From an uncultured Clostridia bacterium (GTDB lineage: Bacteria > Bacillota > Clostridia > Oscillospirales > Acutalibacteraceae): DNA of 64,000 nt. Positions 51,000-60,926 of this stretch are shown piece after piece; position 1 is the stretch's first letter; every line of letters starts with the position of its first letter. The stretch covers positions 62,001 through 126,000 of the forward strand of contig CANQFC010000004.1 of the NCBI GenBank assembly GCA_947598155.1. The letters are read 5' to 3'. The notes under the pieces are model-generated. The model was not told the origin of the DNA. It did not search any database and worked only from the letters and a program-made list of their open reading frames with translations. The position numbers and the translations under genes are program-made.

Positions 51000-53672
51000 T
51001 TGAAACATTATATTATGACGAGTGAAGATGTTTTCAGTTCTGTCAAAGCCTCCGCAAACGGCCTGAGCACAGCCGAGGCGGAAAAAAGGCTGGCTGAAAA
51101 CGGGAAGAACAAATTAAAGGAAGGCAAAAAGAAATCTATTATTAAAAGGTTCTTCGAGCAGTTTATGGACCCGATGATAATTATACTTATCGTTGCGGCC
51201 TTCATATCCGCTGTTACAGCTTCCGTCGGCGGCGAAAAAGAGGGATACGCAGACGTTATTATCATCTTAGCGGTTGTAATAATAAACGCGATACTCGGAG
51301 TCTACCAGGAGAGCAAAGCGGAGGCGGCAATTGAGGCGCTCCAGGAAATGGCGGCGGCAACATCCAAGGTTTTGCGTGACGGTAAGGTAGTGCAGATTCA
51401 CAGCGAAGACTTGGTAGTGGGCGATGTTATACTCGTTGAAGCGGGCGACGCCGTTCCGGCAGACGCAAGGATAATCGAGGCCGCAAGCCTTAAAATAGAA
51501 GAAGCCGCGCTTACGGGCGAAAGCGTGCCGGCAAACAAAATTGACGGCGTACTTTCACTCGACGGCGAAAAAGACATTCCCTTGGGCGACAGAAAAAATA
51601 TGATGTATATGGGCTCTACCGTAGTTTACGGGCGCGGCAAAGCAGTTGTCACCGCAACGGGTATGGACACCGAAATGGGTAAAATCGCCGATTCTCTTGC
51701 TCAGGCTGAGGATGGTCAGACTCCTTTGCAGTTAAAGCTCGCTCAGCTAAGCAAAATACTCAGCTATATTGTAATCGGCATATGCGTATTTATGTTTGCG
51801 TTCGGAATCGTAAGGCAGTTTATTGACGGCCAGTCTCCGAATTTCGAATTCTATCTTCACACATTTATGATAGCCGTTTCGCTTGCAGTCGCGGCAATCC
51901 CAGAGGGGCTTGCGGCAGTTGTCACAATAGTTCTCTCAATAGGCGTTACAAATATGTCAAAGAAAAACGCCATAATCAGAAAGCTTACTGCGGTTGAAAC
52001 ACTCGGGTGCGCGCAGATTATTTGCTCCGACAAGACAGGCACCTTAACTCAGAATAAAATGACAGTGGTCGACACCTTTACCGACGACAAAGAACTTCTT
52101 GCAAGGTGTATGTCGCTTTGCACCGATGTCAATATTGACGAGGAAGGAAATATTATAGGCGAGCCCACGGAGTGCGCGCTTGTAAACTTTGCTTTGAGCC
52201 TTGATTTAAACAAAAACGAAATGCTTAAAGACGCGCCGAGAGTCGCCGAGGCTCCTTTTGACTCAATGCGCAAAATGATGTCGACCGTTCACAAGACCGA
52301 AAAAGGTATTATTCAGTTTACAAAGGGCGCTCCCGACGAAATTCTTAAAAGATGCACGCAGATTCTTAAAGACGGCAAGGTAAGACCTATTACCGATGAA
52401 GACAAAGCGGAAATCCTCAAAGCGAACAAATCGTTTGCGGACAAAGCTCTGCGCGTTTTGGCGGCAAGCTTTAAAACTCTCCCGTCGGTTCCCGAAAACT
52501 GCGAACCTGATGAAATTGAAAATGAACTCATATTCTGCGGACTTACGGGTATGATTGACCCTGTCCGTCCCGAGGTAAAGGCCGCGATAGACGAATGCGC
52601 AACGGCAGGAATCCGCCCGATTATGATAACCGGCGACCACAAGGATACCGCTGTTGCGATAGCGTTGGAATTGGGCATAATAAAAGACGCGTCGCAAGCT
52701 ATAACCGGGTCGGAATTAAACGATATGTCCGATGAGGAATTCCTTGAAAATGTCGGCAACTATTCGGTATATGCGAGGGTTCAGCCCGAACACAAGGTAA
52801 GGATAGTCAACGCTTGGCGCAAAAAAGGCTTTATAACGGCTATGACTGGCGACGGCGTAAACGACGCTCCGTCAATCAAGAGCGCCGATATAGGCGTAGG
52901 TATGGGCATTACGGGTACGGACGTTACAAAGAATGTAGCGGATATGGTTCTCGCTGACGACAACTTCGCCACTATCGTTTCTGCGGTTGCGGAGGGCAGA
53001 AGAATTTACGACAACATCAGAAAGGCAATTCAATTCCTGCTTGCCTCTAACCTTTCGGAGGTTATGTCGATTTTCGTCGCAAACCTCATAGGCTTTACAA
53101 TTCTTGAGCCCACTCACCTGCTTTGGATAAACCTTATTACTGACTCATTCCCCGCTCTTGCCCTCGGTATGGAAAGACCCGAGGAAGATATTATGAGACG
53201 TCAGCCGAGAAAAGCGACCGACGGAATTTTCGCGGGCGGCGTAGGCGTGGATATTGCCTATCAGGGCGTGCTTGTTACAATTCTCACAATAGCCGCTTAC
53301 TATATAGGCCATTTCATTGAAACGGGCAACTGGAACGCCCACGCGGTTTCAAGTCCCGACGGCATTACAATGGCATTCCTCACAATGTCGATGTGCGAAA
53401 TCTTCCACTCATTCAATATGCGCTCACAGCGCCAGTCGGTCATCAAAATGATGTGCAAAGGCAGTCACAACAAGTTTATCTACCTTGCGACACTTGCCTC
53501 CCTCGTTCTGACAACGGCTGTTATCTATATTCCGTTCCTTAAAAACGCTTTCCACTTTACGGCTATAAGCCCCGTTGAATATGCAGTCGCCATGGCGCTT
53601 GCGTTTACGGTAATCCCGGTAGTGGAAATTATCAAGGCTATACAGCGGGCAATAGCCAAGAAAAAAGATTAA
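51000..53672 (+). CDS. P-type cation (Ca2+/Mn2+) ATPase, PMR1/SERCA-like
   Basis: 890-aa membrane pump of P2 type. Actuator loop EEAALTGESVPANK, M4 PEGLAAVVTIVLS with its conserved Glu, phosphorylation site CSDKTGTLTQNKM, hinge TGDGVNDAPSIKSADIGVGMG and M6 NLITDSFPALALG. The Mn2+ riboswitch makes manganese (with or without calcium) export the likely task. The start is TTG at 51000, 5-6 nt after AAGAGGTG; the next in-frame ATG is at codon 6. It is a single-gene unit with a terminator behind. Confidence 0.94.
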   Translation: MKHYIMTSEDVFSSVKASANGLSTAEAEKRLAENGKNKLKEGKKKSIIKRFFEQFMDPMIIILIVAAFISAVTASVGGEKEGYADVIIILAVVIINAILGVYQESKAEAAIEALQEMAAATSKVLRDGKVVQIHSEDLVVGDVILVEAGDAVPADARIIEAASLKIEEAALTGESVPANKIDGVLSLDGEKDIPLGDRKNMMYMGSTVVYGRGKAVVTATGMDTEMGKIADSLAQAEDGQTPLQLKLAQLSKILSYIVIGICVFMFAFGIVRQFIDGQSPNFEFYLHTFMIAVSLAVAAIPEGLAAVVTIVLSIGVTNMSKKNAIIRKLTAVETLGCAQIICSDKTGTLTQNKMTVVDTFTDDKELLARCMSLCTDVNIDEEGNIIGEPTECALVNFALSLDLNKNEMLKDAPRVAEAPFDSMRKMMSTVHKTEKGIIQFTKGAPDEILKRCTQILKDGKVRPITDEDKAEILKANKSFADKALRVLAASFKTLPSVPENCEPDEIENELIFCGLTGMIDPVRPEVKAAIDECATAGIRPIMITGDHKDTAVAIALELGIIKDASQAITGSELNDMSDEEFLENVGNYSVYARVQPEHKVRIVNAWRKKGFITAMTGDGVNDAPSIKSADIGVGMGITGTDVTKNVADMVLADDNFATIVSAVAEGRRIYDNIRKAIQFLLASNLSEVMSIFVANLIGFTILEPTHLLWINLITDSFPALALGMERPEEDIMRRQPRKATDGIFAGGVGVDIAYQGVLVTILTIAAYYIGHFIETGNWNAHAVSSPDGITMAFLTMSMCEIFHSFNMRSQRQSVIKMMCKGSHNKFIYLATLASLVLTTAVIYIPFLKNAFHFTAISPVEYAVAMALAFTVIPVVEIIKAIQRAIAKKKD

Positions 53673-53720
53673 CGGTAGATTAGAGATTTTACTAAATATC
53701 ACGCGTTAAAGTATTTAAAA

Positions 53721-53756
53721 AGTGATTGTCTATTTGGGTCAATCACTTTTTTATTT
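53721..53756 (+). terminator. Terminator of the P-type ATPase gene
   Basis: AGTGATTG/CAATCACT hairpin followed by TTTTTTATTT. Confidence 0.85.
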
Positions 53757-53767
53757 AAGAGCAAACA

Positions 53768-53798
53768 GCAAAAAGCCTCGGTATTACCGAGGCTTTTG
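53768..53798 (-). terminator. Terminator of the tRNA-Arg gene
   Basis: On the minus strand AAAGCCTCGGTAAT/ATTACCGAGGCTTT style hairpin followed by TTTT, downstream of the tRNA. Confidence 0.8.
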
Positions 53799-53826
53799 GG
53801 GGATACATCTTTTTGTACCCATTTAA

Positions 53827-53903
53827 TGGCGTGCCCGACTGGATTCGAACCAGCGGCCTTCAGAGTCGGAGTCTGACGCTCTATCCAACTGAGCTACGAG
53901 CAC
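53827..53903 (-). tRNA. tRNA-Arg, anticodon CCG
   Basis: 77-nt cloverleaf on the minus strand. Acceptor GTGCTCG/CGGGCAC, D arm GCTC-AGTTGGATA-GAGC, anticodon arm TCAGA-CTCCGAC-TCTGA with anticodon CCG (reads CGG), T arm with GGTTCGAATCC. G73 and an encoded CCA end are present. Confidence 0.95.
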
Positions 53904-53979
53904 AAATATATTAAATTTAAATCAACCGCTGACATTAACCGCACTAACAGCCTGCCGGGCGGCTAAACCGCCGCCCTCC

Positions 53980-54008
53980 TGTTAAGTAATGGGCTTGCCC
54001 CGTCATTG
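53980..54008 (+). repeat. Fragment of the structured repeat, copy F
   Basis: GTTAAGTAATGGGCTTGCCCCGTCATTG matches the 5' end only. Just before it GGGCGGCTAAACCGCCGCCC forms a separate hairpin. Confidence 0.5.
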
Positions 54009-54018
54009 TATTTTCATA

Positions 54019-55113
54019 TCAAACGTTAAATCTGAAGAGGACAATATCGCCGTCCTGCATAATGTAATCCTTGCCCTCGGAACGGATTTTCCCCTTTTCT
54101 TTTGCCGCCTGCATTGAGCCGAGCGCCATTAAATCGTCAAAAGAAATAACCTCTGCGCGAATAAAACCCCGCTCAATGTCAGAATGGATTTTACCTGCGG
54201 CCTTTGGCGCTTTTGTACCCTTTTTAATTGTCCAAGCCCTGACTTCCGGCTGACCTGCCGTCAAAAACGACATAAGTCCAAGAAGGTCGTAAGATTTTTG
54301 GATAAGAACGTCAAGTCCGCCCTTTTCAATGCCGAAATCGTTTAGGAACATCTCCTTTTCTTCCTTTGTCATAGAAGAAATTTCAGCCTCAAGCTCAGCG
54401 CAAATCGGCAAAACCTGAGCGCCCTCCGACTCGGCTATTTTTTTAACCGCGTTATACCTTTCATTGCCGTCAATTCCTGATGCAAAATCCTCTTCGCTCA
54501 TATTGCACGCATAAATTACGGGTTTTGCGGAGAGCAGAGGGACAGAAGCGAGTATCTCCCGTTCATCTTCGTCCGTCTCAACCGCTCTTGCGCTTATTCC
54601 GTTTTCAAGCGATTCCCTTACACGGCATAGAAAATCAAATTCGGGTTTTAAGGATTTGTCGCCCTTCATATCTTTTTCGGTTTTGGCAATTCTTCTGTCA
54701 AGAATTTCAATATCGGATAAAATCAGCTCAAGGTTTATTGTTTCAATATCTCTTACAGGGTCAACCGAGCCGTCGACGTGGGTAATATCGTCATTGTCAA
54801 AGCAACGCACAACGTGAATTATCGCGTCGACCTCACGAATATGAGAGAGAAATTTATTGCCAAGCCCCTCCCCTTTAGACGCGCCTTTAACAAGCCCTGC
54901 GATGTCCACAAATTCAATGCTTGCAGGCGTTGTTTTGACGGGATTATACATCTCCGTCAGCTTGTCAAGCCGCTCGTCGGGCACGGCAACTACCCCTACA
55001 TTCGGTTCAATAGTGCAGAAAGCGTAGTTAGCCGCCTGCGCGCCAGCATTTGTTATCGCGTTAAAAAGTGTACTTTTTCCAACATTCGGAAGACCGACGA
55101 TACCGAGTTTCAT
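54019..55113 (-). CDS. ychF: Ribosome-binding ATPase YchF (Obg family)
   Basis: 364 aa, normal length. [34 protein letters not shown] holds the G1 and switch regions; the G4 place is NMSEED in place of NKxD, which is why YchF prefers ATP. The C-terminal TGS-like part ends with [19 protein letters not shown] and [21 protein letters not shown], family hallmarks. It stands alone. Confidence 0.98.
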   Translation of the reverse strand: MKLGIVGLPNVGKSTLFNAITNAGAQAANYAFCTIEPNVGVVAVPDERLDKLTEMYNPVKTTPASIEFVDIAGLVKGASKGEGLGNKFLSHIREVDAIIHVVRCFDNDDITHVDGSVDPVRDIETINLELILSDIEILDRRIAKTEKDMKGDKSLKPEFDFLCRVRESLENGISARAVETDEDEREILASVPLLSAKPVIYACNMSEEDFASGIDGNERYNAVKKIAESEGAQVLPICAELEAEISSMTKEEKEMFLNDFGIEKGGLDVLIQKSYDLLGLMSFLTAGQPEVRAWTIKKGTKAPKAAGKIHSDIERGFIRAEVISFDDLMALGSMQAAKEKGKIRSEGKDYIMQDGDIVLFRFNV

Positions 55114-55213
55114 ATATTTTACATCCTTTGCTGAATTTCAATATGATATTATACACTATTGCGGATTTTTTTTCAATATGTTAAAATTATTTTAGCAGGC
55201 AGGAGATGATTTT

Positions 55214-55894
55214 ATGGATATATTTTCCCGTACAGAAAGGCTTATAGGCAAGTCTTCCCTTGAAAAACTGAAAAATTCAAATATCATTGTCTTTGGTTTG
55301 GGCGGAGTCGGCTCATACGCGGCGGAAGCGCTTGCGCGCTCGGGAGTGGGGCATATGACGGTAGTAGACAAAGACGCGGTGGATGTTACCAACATAAACC
55401 GTCAGCTTTACGCCTTGCACTCAACGATTGGCAGACCAAAGGCGGAGGTTGCAAAGGAAAGGATACTCGATATTAACCCTGAATGTGACGTTAACGCCAT
55501 TCAGAAAATGTACCTTCCCGAAAATGAAGATGAGTTCTGCCTGAAAAAATTTGACTACATTGTTGACGCAATCGACTGCGTTACGGCAAAGGTAAGCCTT
55601 GCGAAAGCGGCGCAGACATACTCGGTTCCGATTATTTCATCTATGGGAACGGGCAACAAGCTTGACCCTACTCAATTTAAAATTTCGGATATTTACAGTA
55701 CAAGAGTCTGCCCCCTATGCAGAGTAATGAGAACACAGTTAAAAAAGCAGTGCGTAGAAAAGCTGAAAGTCCTCTATTCGGAAGAAACGCCCCTAAACGA
55801 CGGAGAACGTACCCCTGCGAGCATTTCGTTTGTACCGTCGGTTGCAGGTCTTATTATCGCGGGCGAGGTCATTAAAGATATTATCGGGCAGTAA
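55214..55894 (+). CDS. tcdA: tRNA threonylcarbamoyladenosine dehydratase (ThiF/MoeB family)
   Basis: 226 aa. FGLGGVGSYAAEALARSGVG is the E1-like nucleotide loop, DKDAVDVTNINRQLYALHSTIGRPKAEV the adenylation region and SSMGTGNKLDPTQFKISDIYSTRVCPLCRVMR the TcdA/CsdL signature. Cyclises t6A37 in ANN-reading tRNAs to ct6A. RBS GCAGGAGATGATTT precedes the ATG. Single gene. Confidence 0.93.
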   Translation: MDIFSRTERLIGKSSLEKLKNSNIIVFGLGGVGSYAAEALARSGVGHMTVVDKDAVDVTNINRQLYALHSTIGRPKAEVAKERILDINPECDVNAIQKMYLPENEDEFCLKKFDYIVDAIDCVTAKVSLAKAAQTYSVPIISSMGTGNKLDPTQFKISDIYSTRVCPLCRVMRTQLKKQCVEKLKVLYSEETPLNDGERTPASISFVPSVAGLIIAGEVIKDIIGQ

Positions 55895-55923
55895 AAAAGC
55901 GGTGGTTCATCACCGCTTTTTTT
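55894..55923. terminator. Bidirectional terminator between tcdA and the membrane-protein gene
   Basis: AAAAAAGCGGTG/CACCGCTTTTTTT around GTTCAT, with A/T runs on both sides. Confidence 0.88.
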
Positions 55924-55931
55924 AATTTAAG

Positions 55932-56852
55932 TTATTCTTTTGCTTTATCCTTTGATTTAAAGAAAACAAGCAGCGCGAAAAACGAGAGAATCATTAAAAT
56001 CCCGAGTATTATACCCGCCGCGGCATTAGACGAAAAGCTGTCAACAAGGGGTTTGAGCATTTGATAGCCTATCAAAGTTTTATCCTCCTGCGAGCTTTCA
56101 AATTTGCCTTGAAGAACTTTTATTACAATACCGAAAAGAAGAGAGGCGCCGCCAAAATGTAAAAGCAAATCAAATATACAGCCCAAATTGCAGATAACCA
56201 GCAATATTCCAGAAATAACTGCCGTCGTTGTCAAAGCGTTTGCCGTATTTTTTGAAAGAAGTACAATTATTTGGTCAGATGAAATACCTGAAGTGTTTTC
56301 TATCGTATTTATTATAAATGAACGGACATAAATCCTTATTGCTCCGTCAACCGTTTTGACATTTTCATAGGCCTTGGCGCTGTCAACTACCTGCGTTTCG
56401 CTGTTTAAGCGCTCCTTTGCAGCCTTCACATCGCTGTTAAGGTAATAATCCACGCAATCCATCATTGTAGATTTAACGATGGAATTGATTGTATCCGAAG
56501 AAATAATATCTTTCAGCATACGATTTGACATATTGCCGAAAATGGAATCTAAAATATTTGAATAATTCTTAACGGTCGACGGCATAAGCTCAGCCACAGC
56601 CTCGTAAACGTAATCGCTTGCGGTATAGGTTTTTCCGTTTGACGTAAATTTAACAGCATTTAAGTCGGTTTCGTTTACCAATTTTCTAAACTCGCCGTCT
56701 CCGAAGAAATGGCGCACTCCCGTTATCGCGACCGCGCCCAGAGTGGAAAGTAAAAATACAACAGTCAAAAACAGCGACAAAACCTTAAGCATTGCCTTTA
56801 ACAAAGAGCCGTTCGCTTTTTCATTCACCGTAAATACACCTGCCTGTGACAT
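55932..56852 (-). CDS. Unknown multi-pass membrane protein
   Basis: 306 aa. Hydrophobic segments near residues 20-45 (MLKVLSLFLTVVFLLSTLGAV), 210-260 (two, TTTAVISGILLVICNLGCIFDLLLHFGGASLLFGIV) and 280-300 (AAAGIILGILMILSFFALLVFF), with a long extracytoplasmic loop of about 160 residues between the first and second. I recognise no family. It lies between two terminators, so it is expressed alone. Confidence 0.75.
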   Translation of the reverse strand: MSQAGVFTVNEKANGSLLKAMLKVLSLFLTVVFLLSTLGAVAITGVRHFFGDGEFRKLVNETDLNAVKFTSNGKTYTASDYVYEAVAELMPSTVKNYSNILDSIFGNMSNRMLKDIISSDTINSIVKSTMMDCVDYYLNSDVKAAKERLNSETQVVDSAKAYENVKTVDGAIRIYVRSFIINTIENTSGISSDQIIVLLSKNTANALTTTAVISGILLVICNLGCIFDLLLHFGGASLLFGIVIKVLQGKFESSQEDKTLIGYQMLKPLVDSFSSNAAAGIILGILMILSFFALLVFFKSKDKAKE

Positions 56853-56857
56853 AAGCT

Positions 56858-56888
56858 AAAAAATACACCCCGTCTTATACGACGGGGT
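56858..56888 (-). terminator. Terminator of the GtrA-like gene
   Basis: ACCCCGTC/GACGGGGT hairpin with loop GTATAA; a T-run (ATTTTTTAG) follows on the minus strand. Confidence 0.78.
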
Positions 56889-56902
56889 TCAGTTTTAAAA
56901 TT

Positions 56903-57430
56903 TTATTCAGCCTTTTTTTCCTTTTTCTTTGAAAAAAGAATTTTGTCAACGGGGAAATAAAGGAAGAACTGAATAGCTCCACAGCAAGCGCCTGAAATTG
57001 CGACAGCAGTACTCTCGCCTACATACTTCAAAAAGAAAGTTATGAGCGTGGGAGAAAGCCAAGCAGAGAAGCAAATAAGCGCAATGGTAAATATTATGTA
57101 AATAGGAAGCGTTATAGCGATATTTGCGTCTGAATTAAACGTTTTATCTCTGTTGATAAAGAATGAAACTATCTGCGCGATTACGTTGCTGATGTTTGCC
57201 GCAAGCCAAATGCCGAGGCCTACCTCCGCAGTTGATTTAAACAGACCCCAGTCAAAGGTCTGAAGTTTGAACGCCTCTGACATAGGAAGCTTTATAAGAA
57301 TAGGTAAAAATGTCTGAATGACGAATGCGCCGAGTGAAACTACAATAAATTTTACGAACTGCCAAAGAGTTTCAATACCCTTACCCTTTGAAGCGGCCGC
57401 ACTGTCAATATCTTTTAAACCTTTTGCCAT
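56903..57430 (-). CDS. GtrA-like membrane protein
   Basis: 175 aa with four hydrophobic segments. FVKFIVVSLGAFVIQTFLP at the first helix and NVIAQIVSFFINRDKTF after the second match the GtrA pattern (PF04138), proteins thought to flip or help move lipid-linked sugars. The loop between helices 1 and 2 is longer than usual. The ATG at 57430 follows AAGGGGTTTTCTT; the track uses a GTG six codons before. No glycosyltransferase is adjacent. Confidence 0.78.
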   Translation of the reverse strand: MAKGLKDIDSAAASKGKGIETLWQFVKFIVVSLGAFVIQTFLPILIKLPMSEAFKLQTFDWGLFKSTAEVGLGIWLAANISNVIAQIVSFFINRDKTFNSDANIAITLPIYIIFTIALICFSAWLSPTLITFFLKYVGESTAVAISGACCGAIQFFLYFPVDKILFSKKKEKKAE

Positions 57431-57495
57431 AAGAAAACCCCTTTTCACAATTAAATATACAACTGTATATTAACATATTTTAAATTATAAGTCAA

Positions 57496-57523
57496 CAAAA
57501 ACCGCATATTAAGCGGCTTTTGT
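57496..57523 (-). terminator. Probable terminator of glnA
   Basis: Minus strand AGCCGC/GCGGTT hairpin with loop TTAATAT followed by TTTTGTTG. Confidence 0.6.
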
Positions 57524-57547
57524 TGCTGTAAAAATTTGGTATTCGTA

Positions 57548-58870
57548 TCAATATTTCATCAGATAACGGTCAATTTCCCACTGGGAGACACGCCTGCTGT
57601 AATCCTCCCACTCGTGACGCTTACCTTTTAGGTATTTTGTAAATATATGCTCGCCGAGAACATCTTTGATAAACGGGTCGGCCTCAAATTCGTCAAGCGC
57701 CTCGCACAGCGACGAGGGCAGGCACTCAATGTGCGCGTCCTTTAATTCTTTCTTGCTCATTGAGAAAATATTTTGAGTAATTTCCGCGGGCGGAGTCAAT
57801 TTTCTTTTGATACCGTCAAGACCTGCCGCCAGGCAAAGAGCCATTTCAAGATACGGATTGCAAGACGGGTCCGGGCAGCGAAGCTCTACTCTTGTACCCA
57901 TTCCTCTTGTCGCGGGCACACGCACAAGCGCCGAGCGGTTTGACGCGGACCACGAAATATAAACAGGCGCTTCATAACCGGGAACAAGCCTTTTATAAGA
58001 ATTTATAAGCGGATTTGAAACTGCCGAAATACCCTTTATGTGGTCAAGAAGACCTGCAATAAAACTGTAAGCTATATCCGAAAGCCCATTTGCGTCGTCA
58101 GGGTCATAGAAAGCGTTTTTCCCGTCTTTCACAAGCGACATATTTGTGTGCATACCGCTGCCCGCAATACCGTAAACAGGTTTTGGCATAAAGGTTGCGT
58201 GCAGCCCCCTGCGCGTTGCGTAGCTCTTTACTACGTGCTTAAATGTGACGACCTTATCGGCGGCGTCCAGAGCCTCAACAAAGCGAAAGTCTATTTCATG
58301 CTGACCTGCCGCGCATTCGTGGTGCGATTGCTCAATCTCAAAATTCATTTTGCTCAAAGCAAGGCAAATATCACGTCTGCACTCCTCGCCTAAATCCGCA
58401 GGGCCAATATCAAAATACCCCGCAATATCATCGGTTTTTGTGGTGGGGTTGCCCTTTTCATCTCTTTCAAAAAGGAAAAATTCGCACTCTGGGCCTACGT
58501 TTAAGGTGTAGCCCATATCGGCGGCCTCCTCAATAACACGGCGATATACTCCCCTCGGGTCGCCCTCAAACGGAGTTGTCTTGTCTGATTTATACACATC
58601 GCATATTATTCTCGCAATATCCTCTTTCCACGGAAGAATTTCAAATGTGTTCAAATCGGGCTTTAAATACATATCGGATTCATTGATACGGACAAACCCT
58701 TCGATAGACGAGCCGTCAAACATTGAGCCGTTGTTTAAAACCTTTTCAATCTGAGAATCGGTAATGGCGACATTTTTCATCTGACCGAAAATATCTGTAA
58801 ACTGAAGACGAATAAATTTAATATTATTATCCTTAACAATTCTTAAAATATCTTCTTTAGTATAGCCCAT
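57548..58870 (-). CDS. glnA: Glutamine synthetase, type I
   Basis: 440 aa, the length of GSI-alpha as in Bacillus. FDGSSIEGFVRINESDMYL, the metal-binding ECEFFLFE, GSGMHTNMSL, NRSALVRVPATRGMGTRVELRCPDPSCNPYLEMA and the final WEIDRYLMKY are diagnostic. I do not see the adenylation-site Tyr region of the beta type, so control is probably by feedback. RBS GAAAGGAACTTGTT precedes the ATG. Confidence 0.98.
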   Translation of the reverse strand: MGYTKEDILRIVKDNNIKFIRLQFTDIFGQMKNVAITDSQIEKVLNNGSMFDGSSIEGFVRINESDMYLKPDLNTFEILPWKEDIARIICDVYKSDKTTPFEGDPRGVYRRVIEEAADMGYTLNVGPECEFFLFERDEKGNPTTKTDDIAGYFDIGPADLGEECRRDICLALSKMNFEIEQSHHECAAGQHEIDFRFVEALDAADKVVTFKHVVKSYATRRGLHATFMPKPVYGIAGSGMHTNMSLVKDGKNAFYDPDDANGLSDIAYSFIAGLLDHIKGISAVSNPLINSYKRLVPGYEAPVYISWSASNRSALVRVPATRGMGTRVELRCPDPSCNPYLEMALCLAAGLDGIKRKLTPPAEITQNIFSMSKKELKDAHIECLPSSLCEALDEFEADPFIKDVLGEHIFTKYLKGKRHEWEDYSRRVSQWEIDRYLMKY

Positions 58871-58953
58871 AACAAGTTCCTTTCAAAAACTTAATGACAG
58901 TAATAAGTATAACAAAATTTTATTCTTTGTCAATGTTTTACGTTTTAAATCGC

Positions 58954-59880
58954 CTATTTAAAAAGAACAGTGCTGAAATACCGCTCGCCAGTATCGGGCA
59001 GAATCGTTACAACGGTTTTGCCTTTGCCGAGCGCCTTTGCGAGCCTTATCGCGGCGGCAACGTTTGAGCCGGAGGAAATGCCGCAGAGAAGACCCTCTTC
59101 CCGCGCAAGGCGCCTTGACGTTTCAAGAGCCTCTTCATCGGAAATCACACATATATCCTCATAAATCTCGGTATTGAGATTTTCAGGAATAAGCCCGTCG
59201 CCTATGCCCATTTGAAGGTGCGTGCCGATACTTCCGCCCGAAAGAATTGCCGCGTGCTCAGGCTCAACCGCCCAAATTTTTATATCAGGATACTGTCTTT
59301 TCAAAACCTCTCCTATCCCGGAAAGCGTGCCGCCTGTGCCGACTCCCGAACAAAAGCCGTGAACAGGCCCCTCAACCTGCTCAAGAATTTCAACAGCGGT
59401 ATGGTATTTATGTACAAGCGGATTGTCGGGATTTTCAAACTGCTGAGGAATATAAACGTTTTTGTCCTCTTTTGCCATTTGAAGTGCCATTTCAAGACAG
59501 CCCGCTATGCACTTTCCGATGTCGCCGTCATCGTGAATCAGAATGACCTCGGCGCCGTACTGCTCCACAAGTTTTCTTCTCTCCTCGCTGACGGAATCAG
59601 GCATAATAATTTTTACCTTATACCCCTTTACCGCTCCGACGAGCGCAATTCCTATCCCCTGATTTCCGCTTGTCGGCTCGACAATTATTGAATCTTTATT
59701 TATTTTTCCCTGCTTTTCCGCCTGAAAAAGCATATTGTATGCCACTCTTGTCTTTATACTTCCGCCGATATTCACGCCCTCATATTTTACAAGAATTTCG
59801 GCGCTGTTTTCGTCCGTAAGCTTATTGAGCCTTATCATCGGAGTTTTTCCGATAGCGTCAAGCACATTGTTGTAAATCAA
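58954..59880 (-). CDS. cysK: Cysteine synthase-family PLP enzyme
   Basis: 308 aa, fold type II PLP enzyme. The PLP Lys is in NIGGSIKTRVAYNM, where most CysK have SVKDR, and the substrate loop is EPTSGNQGIGIA rather than TSGNTG. The GTGGT loop (CSGVGTGGTLSGIGEVL) is normal. It should make cysteine from O-acetylserine and sulfide, but the altered loops and the operon place after mtnA leave room for another sulfur substrate. The start is TTG (59880), 7 nt after GGAGGATACATT; it overlaps the mtnA stop (TTTTGA). Confidence 0.88.
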   Translation of the reverse strand: MIYNNVLDAIGKTPMIRLNKLTDENSAEILVKYEGVNIGGSIKTRVAYNMLFQAEKQGKINKDSIIVEPTSGNQGIGIALVGAVKGYKVKIIMPDSVSEERRKLVEQYGAEVILIHDDGDIGKCIAGCLEMALQMAKEDKNVYIPQQFENPDNPLVHKYHTAVEILEQVEGPVHGFCSGVGTGGTLSGIGEVLKRQYPDIKIWAVEPEHAAILSGGSIGTHLQMGIGDGLIPENLNTEIYEDICVISDEEALETSRRLAREEGLLCGISSGSNVAAAIRLAKALGKGKTVVTILPDTGERYFSTVLFK

Positions 59881-60926
59881 AATGTATCCTCCGTACTATA
59901 TTTTTTTATTTCCGCAGGCGAAATGACGCCTTTTTCTGTTATAAACGCGGTGATTAAAGAGGCGGGCGTTACGTCAAACGCAAAATTTAAAGCGCGAACG
60001 CCTTTCGGCGCCATTTTCTGTTTATACCAAAAGTCTGTAACCTCATCGGCCGCCCTTTCTTCAATAACAATTTGCGAGCCGTCATCCAAAGCCGGGTCAA
60101 AGGTTGAAAACGGCATACAAACATAAAACGGTATTTTATAGAAATTTGCCAGAACCGCAACCGACAAAGTGCCGATTTTATTTGCGGCGTCGCCGTTTTT
60201 GGCGACTCGGTCGCACCCGACGAGCACCGCGTCGACAAGCCCTTTTGCCATAACCGCGGCGGCGGTGTTGTCACAAATCAAGGTTGCGTCTACTCCCGCG
60301 TTTTCAAGCTCAAACGCCGTGAGCCTTGCGCCCTGCAAAAGCGGACGGGTCTCATCTACATAGACCTTAATGTTTTTGCCACGCTCTTTCGCTATGTAAA
60401 CGGGAGCCAGTGCCGTTCCGTATTTCACTGCCGCCAGACTTCCGGCGTTACAGTGAGTCAAAATCGCGTTTTTATCTGCTAAAAGCTCAGCGCCGTATTC
60501 GCCGATTTTTCGGCAGACGGAAATATCGTCCTCCGCCATTTTAAGCGCCAGCGTTTTAAGATTTTGCTTTATATTTTCCCCGGAGCTTATTTTTCCCTCA
60601 CAAAGTACTTTTTCCAAAGCCCATTTAAGATTTACTGCGGTCGGCCGGCATTTCACAAAATCGGCGCAGATTTTTTCAACCTCGCCCATCAAAACGCCGT
60701 AATCGTTTGTTTTGATTTTATTTATTAAAACGGCGGCGCAAATGCCCGCAAAAACGCCTATTGCAGGGGCGCCCCTTACCTTTAAGGTTTTTACCGCGTC
60801 ATACATTTCGTCATAATTATCGGTAGATATTTCTTTGTATTCCAACGGCAAAAGCGTTTGGTCGATAAACACGGCTTTATTGTTTACCGCGTCATACCCG
60901 ACAGTCGCTCCGTTTAAAAAGCTCAT
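59877..60926 (-). CDS. mtnA: S-methyl-5-thioribose-1-phosphate isomerase
   Basis: 349 aa. TLKVRGAPAIGVFAGI, the catalytic Cys in ILTHCNAGSLAAVKYGTAL and the catalytic Asp in LVGCDRVAKNGDAANKIGT are present. Converts MTR-1-P to methylthioribulose-1-phosphate. It overlaps punA by one base and cysK by four, in the run mtaD-punA-mtnA-cysK. The following salvage enzymes (MtnB, MtnW and so on) are not in the window. Confidence 0.96.
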   Translation of the reverse strand: MSFLNGATVGYDAVNNKAVFIDQTLLPLEYKEISTDNYDEMYDAVKTLKVRGAPAIGVFAGICAAVLINKIKTNDYGVLMGEVEKICADFVKCRPTAVNLKWALEKVLCEGKISSGENIKQNLKTLALKMAEDDISVCRKIGEYGAELLADKNAILTHCNAGSLAAVKYGTALAPVYIAKERGKNIKVYVDETRPLLQGARLTAFELENAGVDATLICDNTAAAVMAKGLVDAVLVGCDRVAKNGDAANKIGTLSVAVLANFYKIPFYVCMPFSTFDPALDDGSQIVIEERAADEVTDFWYKQKMAPKGVRALNFAFDVTPASLITAFITEKGVISPAEIKKYSTEDTF

